Of a DNA stretch of 64,000 bases, positions 35,400-47,414 are shown piece by piece. Origin of the DNA: Allium sativum (taxonomy: Eukaryota > Streptophyta > Magnoliopsida > Asparagales > Amaryllidaceae). The position numbers were made by a program, and so were the translations under genes. The notes under the pieces are model-generated. The model did not search any database. It had not been told where the DNA came from and was given only the letters and a program-made list of their open reading frames with translations. Location: positions 357,365,863 to 357,429,862 of the forward strand of contig CM060915.1 of assembly GCA_030737875.1 (NCBI GenBank), in the 5' to 3' direction. Every line of letters starts with the position of its first letter. Within the stretch, counting starts at the first letter, position 1.

Positions 35400-36160
35400 A
35401 TAACATACCGGAATGTGAAAAAGGGGAATTTTCAAATGGTATTTGAAAATAAAATATTTATAAAATCAAAAGGGTTTTATAAATGAAATATTTTGAAATA
35501 TTTATAAATAGAAATCTTTATAGGTGAAATTATATAGAAAGGGGAAATCTTTATAAATGAAATATTTATAAAGAAAATGAATATTTATAAAATCATAAGA
35601 TTTTATAAATAAGATATTTATTGGTTAAATAAATAGGAGATGTTAAACGAGATACTTATTTGTTAAGTAAATAAGTTATAAAAGAGATATTGACTTAGGA
35701 AATATAATAAGTTATTAAAAGGGTTTTTATTTGTTAAATGAATAGAATAAGATAAAAGGAATATTTGTTTAGAAAATAAATAAGATATTATATAAGAAAT
35801 ATTTGCAACACATTTGCAAATAGAGTTGAAAAGGGAATATTTCAAGCCATTTGCAAATAGAATTTAAAAGGGTATTTTTTGTAAACCATTTACAAATAAA
35901 GATTTAAAAAGGAAATATGGGTAAAGGCATTTAGAAAACAAATAGATTATAAAGAAAATATTTATCTTTGGATAAATAGATATATATAAGTCTGAACTTA
36001 TATATGAAGAAGTAAACAGATAAAAGGAACAGATTGATTTATAAATGATATTTATAAATTAAGTTAAATATTTATCATTTGGATAAATAGAATATATAAG
36101 TCAGGACTTATATAAAGAAGTAAGAATCGATTTCAACATCGATGTTTGAAACTGAATAAG
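35400..36160. repeat. AT-rich, cytosine-poor array in unit B
   Basis: Many imperfect repeats of aaatatttataaa(a/t)g and of a longer block (aaataagatatttattggtta type), with almost no C on the plus strand. It runs into the TTCGA array that follows. Confidence 0.75.
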
Positions 36161-36650
36161 GACAAAGAGTTAATCAGTTAGGGTTAACCAGTTAGGTTAA
36201 ACCGTAGAGTTAACCCAGTTAGGTTAAACCGTAGAGTTAACCAGTTAGAGTAAATCGATAGAGTTAAATCGAACTAGAGTTATTGAATAGAGTTAAATCG
36301 AAATTAGTTTATTCGAATAGAGTTGAAATTAGTTAATCGAATTCAGTTATTTGAAGAAGTAAATCGAATCAGAGATATTCGAAGTCAGGTAATCGAATAG
36401 TAGATATTCGAAGTGAGATAATCGAATCAGAGACATTCGAAGTGAGATAATCGAATCAAAAATATTCGAAGTGAGTTGATCGAATCTAGTTATTCGACAG
36501 GAGTTAAATCGAATAAGATTTATTCGAAGAAAGAGATTATCGAATATAAGTATTCGAAAGTAAGCAAATCGAATATAAGTTATTCGAATACGAGTTAATC
36601 CAGTAAGAGTTATTAGGTTAGAGTTTTTCAAATAAGAGTTAACCGAATAG
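36160..36650. repeat. Degenerate TCGAAT/ATTCGA tandem array in unit B
   Basis: Starts with gttaaccagttaggttaaac units, then changes to units of about 30 bp of the form agtgagataatcgaatcagagatattcga. Each unit pairs an atcgaat with an attcga, so the array is full of short inverted repeats. It is absent from the matching place in element A. Confidence 0.9.
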
Positions 36651-38630
36651 GAGTAAATAAATTAGTTGTCGTTATATTATTCGAGTTAGGAAATAAAAGT
36701 CATATTAAAGATAATATATTTCGGATATAGGAGATTATAACACCATTGTTATAATCACGTAAACTCGTAAAAGAAGGGGGCTCGTAAATAGAATCCGAGG
36801 GTTCATAAGGAAATGTTAAAGAGTTAAAAAGGTGAATCTTATCTATTTCAAGATTTGAAAGGTGGTTCAGTTAAGGTCTGAGAGGTAGCTATACCCCAAC
36901 TTGATTGACTGCGTTTTTAATTAAGAAATGGTTACAGTTCGAGTGTGAAGTGGTTAAGTGGATTTAGTAATTTAGTATAGTGGTTTGAGTCATCATCGCA
37001 ATATAGTTTTAAACATCTATTTAAATCCCAATTAAGAAGTTTTGGAATTGTTTTCCAAACGAGAATCAGCAATGTTTTCTGATAATAGAAAATAAGAATT
37101 TAGAATATACGGAAATAGAAGATAAGTAAATTAACGAAATAAAGAGATAAAGGTTGAATGATGATTGATCGATATAATTTCCTCCTGGAAGTAATATCGT
37201 TGGTTGCACACCTGTTTTTCTTTGATGGTTAAATCACAGACTATCGAAGTTTTGGCTATTTTAACGTTGTTAATATGGAGAGACCGGTTGGATTATTATC
37301 CAAAGAACCACTCTGTATTGGCATAAGCGTTGCGAATCATATATGCCAAAGATAACTGAAGACGGAGTAAAGTGCAAGGGCTATTGTATAAGTCTTAGAT
37401 AACAGTGCCCAAGATGGATGTACTGAATAGTGCCTTCGGTTCATCCTGTTCCTGGATGACTTGTATGGATGAATGTCTGACATAGTATTTCCAGAAAGGT
37501 CACGTACATTGATTTCTTCAACCGTACCAAGAGTGGAAGCGGAGAAGGAAACTTCTTTAGCTAACACGTAATGTACTGTTGTAGACATCAATTAGTGATT
37601 TTCGATGGATCTGACAATGTGGCATTCGAAGTGAATCTGATGTGATGATAAAGCGTAACCTCAAGCCTCATCAACCGGTAAATGGCAGAAATCGGGCAGG
37701 TAGCATGGCTATGTAGGTCGCACCTATTAGGGTGTATAATCACCTGATCTAGAGTTTCATTTACTTCTAAAAATCTATTGTTGATGCTGTCCCATTTGGG
37801 AAACGGTTGTTGATCCCAACCGTTGGTGATTTACATTCGATACACTCAAGCGAAATGAGTGGTCGGTCATGTGTGGCCGGATTACAAGATGTTCTTGTTG
37901 AACCCAGTGTATTCCTTTCTAGAGGTACACTAGCGAAAGGTGGTTCCATACCTTGTCATAGTTGGAAATCCATTACCCGTGCTTGCGGTTTTGATTGTAT
38001 ACTATATATGTAGAACGTGAGATGGAAGCGTTTCTTCTAGATGATTATTATATTATGGTTGATAGACATTATTATAATATCAAAAGGGATTTTGATATAA
38101 AGATATTTTGGATTCTCATAAGGGAAAAACCCGTTCTGTTATACGGCGTGGTCTTATGAGATATCGTTTACTTGTTCAAACTATTTAAACTGTTTTACTC
38201 ATACCAGTCCCATGACTGACCCGGAGTTTATTTTGTTTTGTTTTCCCTAAACTCTTGGGTGCCCAATTTTGTATGGGCAGTCAAGTAGTCGGGATTTACA
38301 GATACCTGAAGAGCTGGAGCAGGAGGCTTCAGGATCATATTGCTATAGTTTATTTCCGATGTGTTGTAAGTGTTGTACTCTGATAATGTTATTGTATACA
38401 TATACTGATTTTATCTCAAAGAAATGTTATCTATTATATGTTATTCGTTCCGCTGTGAGGTTCATGTTACTCTGATGTTGTGTTCTTCTTCTTCTTCTAT
38501 TCTAAGTTTCTATCCTATCTATCCTCACCCTCTAATTTCTTTCATTAACCATTTGGTATTTTTCGATGTTTGGTTAGTCATCAATGAGTTTATGGCGATA
38601 ACCAAAGTCGACAAAATCCGGGTTGTTACA

Positions 38631-39405
38631 TGAGTTTTCATTACTAATCAAGTAGCACCGAGCAAGCCGATCAATGTCTCTATCTTGGTGAGCGATTGGA
38701 GAACTTTTTGACTATCTTGCATAATGTTGGTGATTTTTGTTGGTATGTTAGTGACTTTTTGGATGACGACATTTATAGGTGTCTCGTCTTGTTAGGTCTA
38801 AGGTGAAAGTTTTATGGCTTTGCCTGGTAGTTTTTGTGCTTGCAGTGGTGATTATCTTCATTCATGGGAATATGGTGTTCGGTTTGGCATCTAGAGTTTG
38901 CTGCTACTTGGTGGAGAATTCTTTGCTAGCATGTTTGATGCCTTTTTGCTCACATGCTTTGGAATTTTAGGTAGTGGATATACTTCATCCCGCAGTGTAT
39001 TTGCAACCTTATCAGTTGCTTATGCGAAGCTCTGCTCGGATCGTGGCTGACTTTAGTGGCACCTACTTAGTCCTTGACGTCCATTACCCTCCCATGTCAG
39101 GCTGTTTAGATCTTTCTCTCTAGCATTGAGATATTGCTTTGACTATGTTGTTTTGCTTTATCTCTCACTCAACTGTCATTTTCTATGCTTTTCATGTTAT
39201 TGTTTCAGGTTATGTTTATCACGGGAATGTTGTATGGTTTAAGATATGTAAATATTGTAGTCTAGTTATTTTAGGTTAGCTTTGGTGTTGTAAGCCTTTT
39301 AAGTAGAATGAACGGAACACTATAAAGTCTATAAGTGGTAGACAGTCCACCTTAAAAGCCGATGTAGCCGATTTTCAACTAACAATCACCTGTACTATAC
39401 TGTAT
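38631..39405. other. Unassigned sequence between unit B and Tekay-2
   Basis: Continuation of the 32391-33052 sequence after the right target duplication of B. G/T-rich, with one 63-codon hydrophobic frame (38779-38970) that matches nothing known to me. No domain seen. Confidence 0.4.
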
Positions 39406-42400
39406 TTATAACAACCCTCCCGGAATAGGCCTAAATTTCGACCCAAAAAACGCCCGTCGAAACTTAGAGCCATTATAAATGGGTCATTGGTTCCTGTAAG
39501 GATTACATTTGCATAGAATATATACACGTAGGTAATTCAAATGGAAATCCCACACAGCGGAAAGAGAAAATATAATGCTGAAATAAGATGTACCATTTAT
39601 TTAAAAATCACAGAAATGCAACAGTTACAGTTACATATGTTTAATGGGTACATCAAATAGATCATTCTCACAAGTTTCCAAAAGAAGTAAAGCAATTACT
39701 ACTAATAATAGCATAACAACTTCGTCTTCTTCATCAGCTTTAATCATGACTTCTTCCTGGGCTTTTACCCCATCTATTGACCTATTGGATATGTTGAGGA
39801 GAGGGGTCAGAACATAAAGTTCTGTGTGACGAAATATAATGTTACTTAATGTCCATACCCTATATTTTTAGTAGGTAACAAATGTCAAGGAATGTCTACG
39901 CAGCACACAAGATTCACACAAACACCAAGTATCTAACCAATGGGGTGGATATCCAATTCAGTCGGCCATTAGTGGTTTTGGGGTAAAGACCCAATGAGGT
40001 GGGCATTCTTGGTAACTTATTCCCCTATTAAAGGTGGATTCTTATGATCTCTTATAACCATGAGGTGGACCCCTAACCTCTTAAGACCCTATCCTAATAC
40101 GTTAACGTTCTTAAGTTTATACTTTCAATTATAATATGAGAAGTAGTATTGTGAACATTACTACTTAATTGACATTACACGGTAGGACACCTATGTCGCT
40201 TAAGACTTCCCTTAGACAGTTGGTTAGCATGCATTGGGCATGTATCTTTTATTTACCAAATCTATCCGTAGTTGAGCCCTTACAAGCTTCTAGAGGAAGT
40301 GGACATCCCCATGAACTACCTTACTCCGTTACCGTTTATGCCTAACTACTTTTAGAGAAGGAGGACCCAAAGACTTATTTCAAATCTATTAAGGGTGGGT
40401 CCCATGACTTGGTTCCACTCCAAGGAGTAAACCTTCAGAGGGATCCTAGTCCTAACCGCTTAAGACCCAAACTAGATAAAAAGATAGTCAACCACTTAAG
40501 ACTTTCTCAAGGCGTAGTAAACCTGCCTATTTTCACACACAATAGATTATATATATATATAGTTATATACATATGCACACTAGACCTCTCACATTAAACC
40601 GTACAGATGTAGATGCCAGATACGCTGGTCGGTTCCGGGCAGACTTCTACTACAAGTTGATTTAACCTTGTGTCTAGTGTAAGTTTTTGAATGGCCTATG
40701 GCACCTAGACATCTCACATTAGCTGGACCCACTTGTAGTTGCTGGATTTACCGATCGGTTCTGGGCAAGCTTCTACCACAAATGGCAACTAACCTCACAT
40801 CTATATGTCACTATTTATATATATTTAAACCCATTTTATATACGCATACACAAGAAATCAAACACATATTTATTATGGGGACAATTGAAGTTCGTATTCT
40901 AACCTAACCGCATTTATTATGCTAATACAATGTTAATTACGTTTATATAAGTAGAATAATTATATTGCATAATTAACGTAAATATTCATATAAACTAGGA
41001 AACATTCTAATGAGGTGGCAATTGTCAATTTGTCCGAATCAAGGTATACAAGTTAGTTTTTCCATACTTTTACCGCTAGAACTTAGGCATGATGGCATAA
41101 TAACAAGATAACATATAGCAGTAGATGGAAAATATACGTTCATACAAATTTTCAACTTGCATCCTAGACTTGTTGGAATGATTTCAATACTGGATTAAAA
41201 ATAGAGTATTACGTACATTTATACATGTATGTTTAAAATTTTCACTTTGTCTAATTCACCCCTATTTGGGTATATGCAAATAGAAACGTTTATATTTGAC
41301 ATGTTTCAAGTATGAATACGTTTGGATTCAAAATAGAACCCAAACCTAATCAAATCATGAAATACCGAAATCTAAACCCTTTTAGGTTACAATCAAATGT
41401 TTGATAAAGGTGAATTATACAAAATAGAAACAATAGTAGCCACATCCATTTTCACCTTTAACCCAATATTAAAATAAAAAAGTCCACAAAATCATAGTAA
41501 TCATGACAATTCATATGTAGATACAAGATAAAGGATTTGGGGGTTTTAGTGTTTATATTATCGGTTTCCAAATCCTCTTAGGCATATCTTTCGACATGAT
41601 AATCTAATAAAATTATGAATATGCCTTAATTAAACGATATTCCACTTATTGTTCTAGTCAAAACAAAAGTGAAATCTGTAGTAGATCTAGATCTTTGCAT
41701 TAATCATTGTAGTCAAACGTGCTCCAATAATCCTCCTAATTATATATATATATATAGAGAGAGAGATACGTATTAGAATCTTATATATATATATGTTTAT
41801 GCCAAATTCCAGGATACTAAACTTATATGAATTAGAATAGAGAGAGTTTAAGAGTAGGATTAGAGGAACAGAAGAAATCCTTAACCTTTTCTTTTAATTG
41901 TCTCTGGAATTTAGTAATGGCAGAGAGGCAACACGGAGGTAGGGATAGAGAATCATTAGGGTTTCATCGTGTGATATGAGGGTCTATAAATAGTTGCCCA
42001 TGTGAGCATAAACTGTTGGATTAAGTAGAATTAACCCAAGTCTTTTATTTTTATATATCCATTAAAACAAAACATAACTATAGATTTATTGGGTTATCTA
42101 GCCGCCAAGCGATCGATTGGAGCGATCGACCGGCGGTCGACACCCCTTAAGAGGGGTCGACCCCTTAGAGGCTGGAACGCCCAATAAAGAAGCATTGCTG
42201 AGGTGTTAAATTTTAACTAATACGTGCCTTAATCTCTTAATCTTATTCCATATATACAGTATACTTTGTCCCTATGATCTTATCTTCAATTCAAATTTCA
42301 AATTCTCCCTCTTTATTTATGAATATATCCTGGGCATAAACACACACATACACATATATATTACCCTTTTTTTTGCATTTTGTGTCCAATTTATTTGTTC

Positions 42401-42584
42401 ATAACTTCTTTATACATTGACCGTTTTCAGCATATTATATATATAAATGATTCAGATTTTCGTCACGAATCCAAATAAAAATTTTCGTAGCCAAATTCCT
42501 TAATCTAAACTATTTAATTGCTTATATTTATTTATTTATTTATTTATTTATTATTGATGTTTATGTATTTTACGGGGTGTTACA
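39406..42584 (-). repeat. Tekay-2 3' LTR (left)
   Basis: 3179 bp. The right end is ggggtgttaca; the left edge is worn (ttataacaacc where the other LTR has tgctaacaacc). Contains a GC-rich patch with inverted repeats (42101-42180, including ggtcgacacccc and ggggtcgacc), a TA/GA microsatellite (41742-41767) and a TTTA run (42525-42553). Confidence 0.9.
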
Positions 42585-42596
42585 TTCCCCCCCTCC
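42585..42596 (-). other. Tekay-2 polypurine tract
   Basis: Minus-strand ggagggggggaa adjoins the 3' LTR. The segment to the chromodomain (about 42600-42890) has no features. Confidence 0.8.
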
Positions 42597-42889
42597 TAAA
42601 ATGGACTTCATCCTGAGACCTGTTTAAAGGGCGAAAAACACAACTTGCATGATCACATCCATGTTGTACATTAAATCAACCATAAGCATCCATGACTCGT
42701 AGTGATTATGAGCTGCAGACTCACTAAGGTGAACTCTATCCTAGCATGTAGGTGTAATAAGTGATGCAATATGAAAACAACCTAATTATGCATATATTCT
42801 ATATGAGTGCTCTTGTGCAATGGTGTTGCATCCATTTCCTAACATCCGATCTAGCAATCACGATGCATCCATAAATGTAAATTTGAGGA

Positions 42890-43192
42890 AAAATTACCCA
42901 AGAAAAGCTTTCGGTGAGTATGTCTCATCATATCCTTGGTCTCCTATGTGCTTTCCATAGGGTCATTCCCCCTTTGTACTTGGATGAGGCAAACAGTTTT
43001 GTTGCGGAGTCTCTTGATTCCGTTCTCTACAATCCTTGTAGAGGCACGGGGCACCCTAGACTGTAACTCGAGTTTTTCTATGTTCCCAATTTCATCAAGC
43101 TCGAGTCTGATAGCAGAATGATGATGGCATTTCCTTAGATGAGATACATTAAAAACATCATGGATTCCAGATACACGCTATGGGAGATCCCC
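42890..43192 (-). pseudogene. pol: Tekay-2 integrase tail and chromodomain
   Basis: After a stop at 43193 the minus strand reads SGIHDVFNVSHLRKC, then the chromodomain IKRLRNKTVCLIQVQRGND ... ESTQETKDMM. Compared with Tekay-1 (VQWGDD, ATWETEE) both tryptophans are replaced, by Arg and Gln. If made, it would lack the aromatic residues of the usual methyl-lysine pocket. Confidence 0.8.
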
Positions 43193-44240
43193 TCAATAAG
43201 CCGAGGATCCTATCTTCTCGATGATATTAAAAGGCCTAATAAACCTGGGAGCCAACTTCCCAGTCTTCCCAAATCGAACAGTCTTCTTAAGAGAGGATAC
43301 TTTTACGAATATTAAGCCTCCAACATTAATCTCAAGTTCTCTCCTTCTCTTACCAGCATACGATTTCTGACGGTCTTGTGTTGCCTTTATCCTCTGCTTA
43401 GTCAAGGATATCTTCACCTTGGAATCACGGACGAAGTCTGGTCTGAGTATAACCTTGTCGGTAGTTTCCCACCAAGAAGTTGGCAATTTGCATGGCCTCC
43501 TGTATAATGATTTAAAAGGGGACATACCAGTCATCGTTTGAATAATAATACTGTACGTGAACTCCATAAGCGGTAGGTGCTTCTCCCAAACTCCTCCAAA
43601 GTCGATGATGCAAGCTCTAAGCAAGCCATTTAAGATTCTGTTTACTCTTTCTATCTCTCCGTCTGTCTGCGGATGATAAGCTGTGCTTAGATTGAGGGTC
43701 GTTCCTAATGCTACCAGTAGGATTTTCCAAAATTCACTTGTGAACAAGGGTCTCTATCACTCACAATACTCGATAGTATGCCATGAAGTCTAACTATCAC
43801 TTTAACATATAACTGGGCTAACGAGGCTGTAGTCCTTGTGTTGTTGATTGGTATAAAATGGGCGCTTTTGGTTAAATGATCAACCACAACACAAATGGCC
43901 TCATTACCCTTTTGGCTTCTAGGAAGTCCATCTACAAAGTCCATGGAAATACGTTCCCACTTCCACGTGGGGATCTCTAAAGGTAGTAACAGTCCTCCAG
44001 GCTTCCCTTGCTCTGCTTTGATTTTTTTAAATGTTAAACATTTGGCCACGATCTTGGCTACATCTCTCTTCTTTCCTTCCCAATGGAGATTCCTCTTCAT
44101 ATCCTTGTACATTTTATCCCCACTGGGGTGTATGGTCAATTTTGACCTATGGTGCTCCTCTAGAATTTCTTTCTTCAACACTTCATCCTTAGGGACGTAA
44201 AATCATCCATCCCAAAGTAAACTTCCATCATCGCTGATCG
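43193..44240 (-). pseudogene. pol: Tekay-2 integrase
   Basis: Two open stretches, 43711-44181 and 43193-43747, in different frames. The first has the HHCC region (HHRSKLTIHPSGDKM, CLTFKKIKAEQ; the first Cys of the pair is replaced) and the core start SMDFVDGLP and VSDRDP. The second resumes at FTSEFWK and continues with YHPQTDGEIERVN, keeping the catalytic Glu. The shift lies at about 43740. The C-terminal domain reads to KLAPRFIRPFNIIEKIG. Confidence 0.9.
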
Positions 44241-44244
44241 AATA

Positions 44245-45026
44245 CCTAACTGAATGAGGAAATGTCTCTTTCTTCCCCACATTCTCCTTTATGTTTCTTA
44301 ATTCCTCATCAAAGTCTTGTGCGCTTTTGGATCCTTTCTCTTAGGGTAGGTCTAATTATCATAGCCCCAAGAAAACCATTAGAAGTATTTGGCGAGGGTT
44401 GTAAATTAAAATTAGCAAGGAACTCTAATTGTTTCCATTATGTTATCACATTCAAAGTTGCACGTTTCCTACCTAAAGCATCCGCCACAACATTCCCCTT
44501 GCCCGAGGTATATTGAATTGTAAAGTCAAATAAGGCAATATATTCCATCCATCGTTGTTGTCTTAAGTTTAGGTCACGTTGAGAAAATAAGCACTTCAGG
44601 GACTTATGGTCAGTAAAGAGTTCAAAATTCTTCCCTAATAGATAATGCCTCTATATCCTAAGGGAGTACGTACACTACTGCGGTTAGCTAAAGGTCATGA
44701 ACCGGGTATCTTTTTTCTGGATCCTTGAGTTGTCTACTAGCATAGGCAACTACACTTCCTTCTTGCATAAGGTCTGCTCCTAAACTGGTCCCTCATGTAT
44801 TGGTGTAAATGGTAAAATAAAATTCAACTATTGGGTATAATTAGGAGTGGTGTGCTAGTTAAAACTTCCTTTAATTTCTTCAAGGCTATATCACATTTAT
44901 TACTCCAAGTGAACACCAAATTCTTTTTCGTTAATTGGGTTAAAGGAGTAGAAATCTTTTCAAAGTCTTTAATGAATTTCCTATAATAAACGGCCAATCC
45001 AAGGAAGCTTCTCACTTCTATAGCAT
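44245..45026 (-). pseudogene. pol: Tekay-2 RNase H and reverse transcriptase tail
   Basis: Minus-strand RT connection [18 protein letters not shown] (from 45015), then LVFTWSNKCD, with stops near the first RNase H Asp, then TDHKSLKC, LNLRQQRWMEY and VADAL. The piece starts right at the Athila junction and continues the RT from 55115. Confidence 0.85.
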
Positions 45027-45846
45027 TGATCGACGATTTTCAGTGTTAACAAAAATCACAATTTTGTTTTACAACAAGTGCACAGTGTCTATTGTAGTAT
45101 TTGTGCGAATACGGGTCGAATCCACAGGGAGTTGTATAATTTACTAATGTTTATTTAAATTCTAGGCGAGTTAGACGAATTCGAGATTAATATTTTAGTT
45201 AAGAAATTATAAGAGAAAAACAACAATTTTGTGAAGAGAATATCTAAGAATTAACCTCTTGGAAAATCAATAGATCTCAAAATAAAAGCAAAAAGTAAAA
45301 TTAAGCAGAAAGAACACAGACAGAGAAAGCAAAGAAGAAGAATTTAACTAATTTTATTTATGAAATAATAAATTTAGAGATTACAAGAGAAAACCCTATT
45401 CCTAAAAGAAAAGAAAGGAAACAATTGCCAAGACGGCCAAAACTAATGCTAGGTAGGGGTATTTATAGTGCTCCTTGGATCTAGATCTAAAAAGAAGTTT
45501 TTACTTGGAGCTTATACTTGTTCTTCCTTTATTTTCTCCTTCTTTATTATTCTGGAAATCTCTTTCTTTTATTTCAAAGGGCTTCTTGATCTAGCACATT
45601 CTAGAACTTTTAACTTGATTTTTTGCAATGCTTCTTAATCTAGCTTGTTCCATATTCTTCTAGAAGCTTTTTTCTCTAGTATATTCTAGAATCTTCTTGA
45701 GTTGACCCTTTTTAGAAGGAATTTCTTCTTATTATAAAAATAAAGTACCTGCAGTAAAAACAACTAAAAAGACCAAGTAATACTGGTTTAGAATAATAAA
45801 ATGCATAATTAAACAATGTAAAATTTGCATAATTTGATGTTCATCA
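45027..45846 (-). repeat. Athila 3' LTR (left), with adjoining polypurine tract
   Basis: 820 bp. Minus-strand TATA box ctataaata at about 45460-45468. The minus-strand tract gtgcgggggtatt lies at 45847-45859. Compared with the right LTR several CG or C sites read A here (aatcacaatt against aatcgcgatt), the pattern expected from decay of methylated cytosine. Confidence 0.95.
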
Positions 45847-45859
45847 AATACCCCCGCAC

Positions 45860-47400
45860 TAGAACTTTTATTCGTCCTCGAATAAAAACCTAACTAAATT
45901 TATTATCCACACTTTCGTAGGGAATCGCGATTGCATTTAGCGTATGCAACTAGCCTTTAAACCCCTAGGTGTCCCTAGTGGGACGAGTTATGTCTCATGA
46001 GGGTTTTTTAGCGGATACTACCCACAAAATCCAATGCAACATGACATGCCATCAATGCAACTATATGAATGAAAAGAATATATGTAAAACATGATGAATC
46101 GGTTTGTTCTAAATAGTTACAATATTGTAGCATATAAATACACTAGTCAAAATCAAGAAATTTAAGTTCATCACCTAGCGACGAACTTCAAACAAAAATC
46201 AAGTTCACATCAGACTCTAGCTTGCTAATATTTTAGGTTAAAACATATGAAGTTCATTTTGTCATGATTGTCAAAGTTTGCAAAGTGATATTTCTATTTT
46301 CACTTGTATAACAATTTCAAATCGATAGAACTAAAAATATGCTTTGATTTCATTCACTTATCCACTCTTATTATTTATATTTTTACTTAATGGTACCACT
46401 TTTTTTTAACTTGTACACCTAACCCATGGACCAAGGTACACCATCCATTCACTGCCTCTCGGGCTTACGTGAGAATGAAATAGAGCTTGGCAGATTGTGC
46501 AAACCAACTCTGACAATGTCAGTATAGTTCGGTGATCCTTAGGTGCCCAACTCATAAAATGAGACCAAGGTATACCTCTCATGCACTGCCTTTCGGGCTT
46601 ACGTGAGGGTGGGATAGAGCTTGGTGGGTATGCACACCAACGCTAGATGTACTAGCAATGTTGGATACTCATGGTTTATTAATTATTAATATCATTATTA
46701 TTATGATTATTAGCTAAGAGAGGATAATGCAAAATCGTCTAAGCACTTCTTACTTATATAGATCTGAAAACAGTTAACTTGTGTATTTTGGATATAACAC
46801 TTTTTTAAACAATGACAACAGATAACAAGCTTCATGATTGCCACCTATGAATCAGCCTGCATATTAATTTACTATTATCTTATGTGATTTACACTTTTCA
46901 TCTTATTTTCCATTTAAAGCTAATGGTTCACAAAAGTTTCCATCAAATGACAAGTACAATACATCTACTGGACTGTGCCTATTTATAATAAATCGATTCA
47001 TTAAGTTTTAATGAAAAAAATTAAATAAATATGCTTTTAAAACAAACAATATGGTTGTAGAAATATGAATGCAACAAAAGAAAACTCATGAAAAGAAAGA
47101 AAATGAGTGAGAATGCATTTTTTTTATTTTTTGATTGCAAAAATAAAAAATATGAATGCATGAAAACAATCATCCTCCCCCTTCCCCCACACACTAGAAT
47201 TAGGCTACGTCCCTGTAGCCTAGATCACTTGTCTGAATCATACATGGGATCGTGGAGATCCATGACCTCATAAATTTTATTTTCCTCAAACTGCAAAAAG
47301 GTTTCAGTTGTTGCCTGTTTACCTTGAAATGCTCTCCAGTTTTTGAATTTTCAATTTCAATTGCACCATGAGGATATATTGTCTTAACAGTATATGGCCC
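45860..47400 (-). other. Athila 3' non-coding region with direct repeats
   Basis: No envelope-like frame. Two copies of a roughly 125-bp segment lie at about 46431-46550 and 46560-46670. Each has gaccaaggta(c/t)acc, cactgcct(c/t)tcgggcttacgtgag and a(t)agagcttgg, with about 80 percent identity by eye. Confidence 0.7.
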
Positions 47401-47414
47401 AGTCCAATGTTTTT

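Larger units (their letters stand above)
33053..38630 (+). mobile_element. Unit B: giant non-coding LTR unit (probable solo LTR)
   Basis: 5578 bp from tgtaatgacccgc to ccgggttgttaca, flanked by perfect 5-bp duplications tgagt (33048-33052 and 38631-38635). Related to element A in order and sequence: shared start, internal cgacgaaac boxes (33785-33850, 33951-34010, 34865-34930), a gcaggga...ggattcctca segment (35250 here, 26288 in A), and the 3' core (37330-38020). The middle is replaced by copy-specific low-complexity arrays. No protein-coding frame is shared with A. Absence of internal LTRs, primer site or domains favours a solo LTR of a Tekay-like element. Confidence 0.8.

Noticed and set aside
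38779..38970. 63-codon hydrophobic frame resembling a membrane protein.
   Set aside because: G/T-rich DNA gives such frames by chance; there is no start context, no homologue recognised and no neighbour to support it.
42101..42180. GC-rich palindromes in the Tekay-2 LTR considered as a terminator or replication origin.
   Set aside because: Eukaryotic context, and the same type of patch occurs in related LTRs; it is part of the LTR.
45860..47400. Expected envelope-like frame of Athila.
   Set aside because: No frame longer than about 60 codons and no membrane segment; the region holds only direct repeats.
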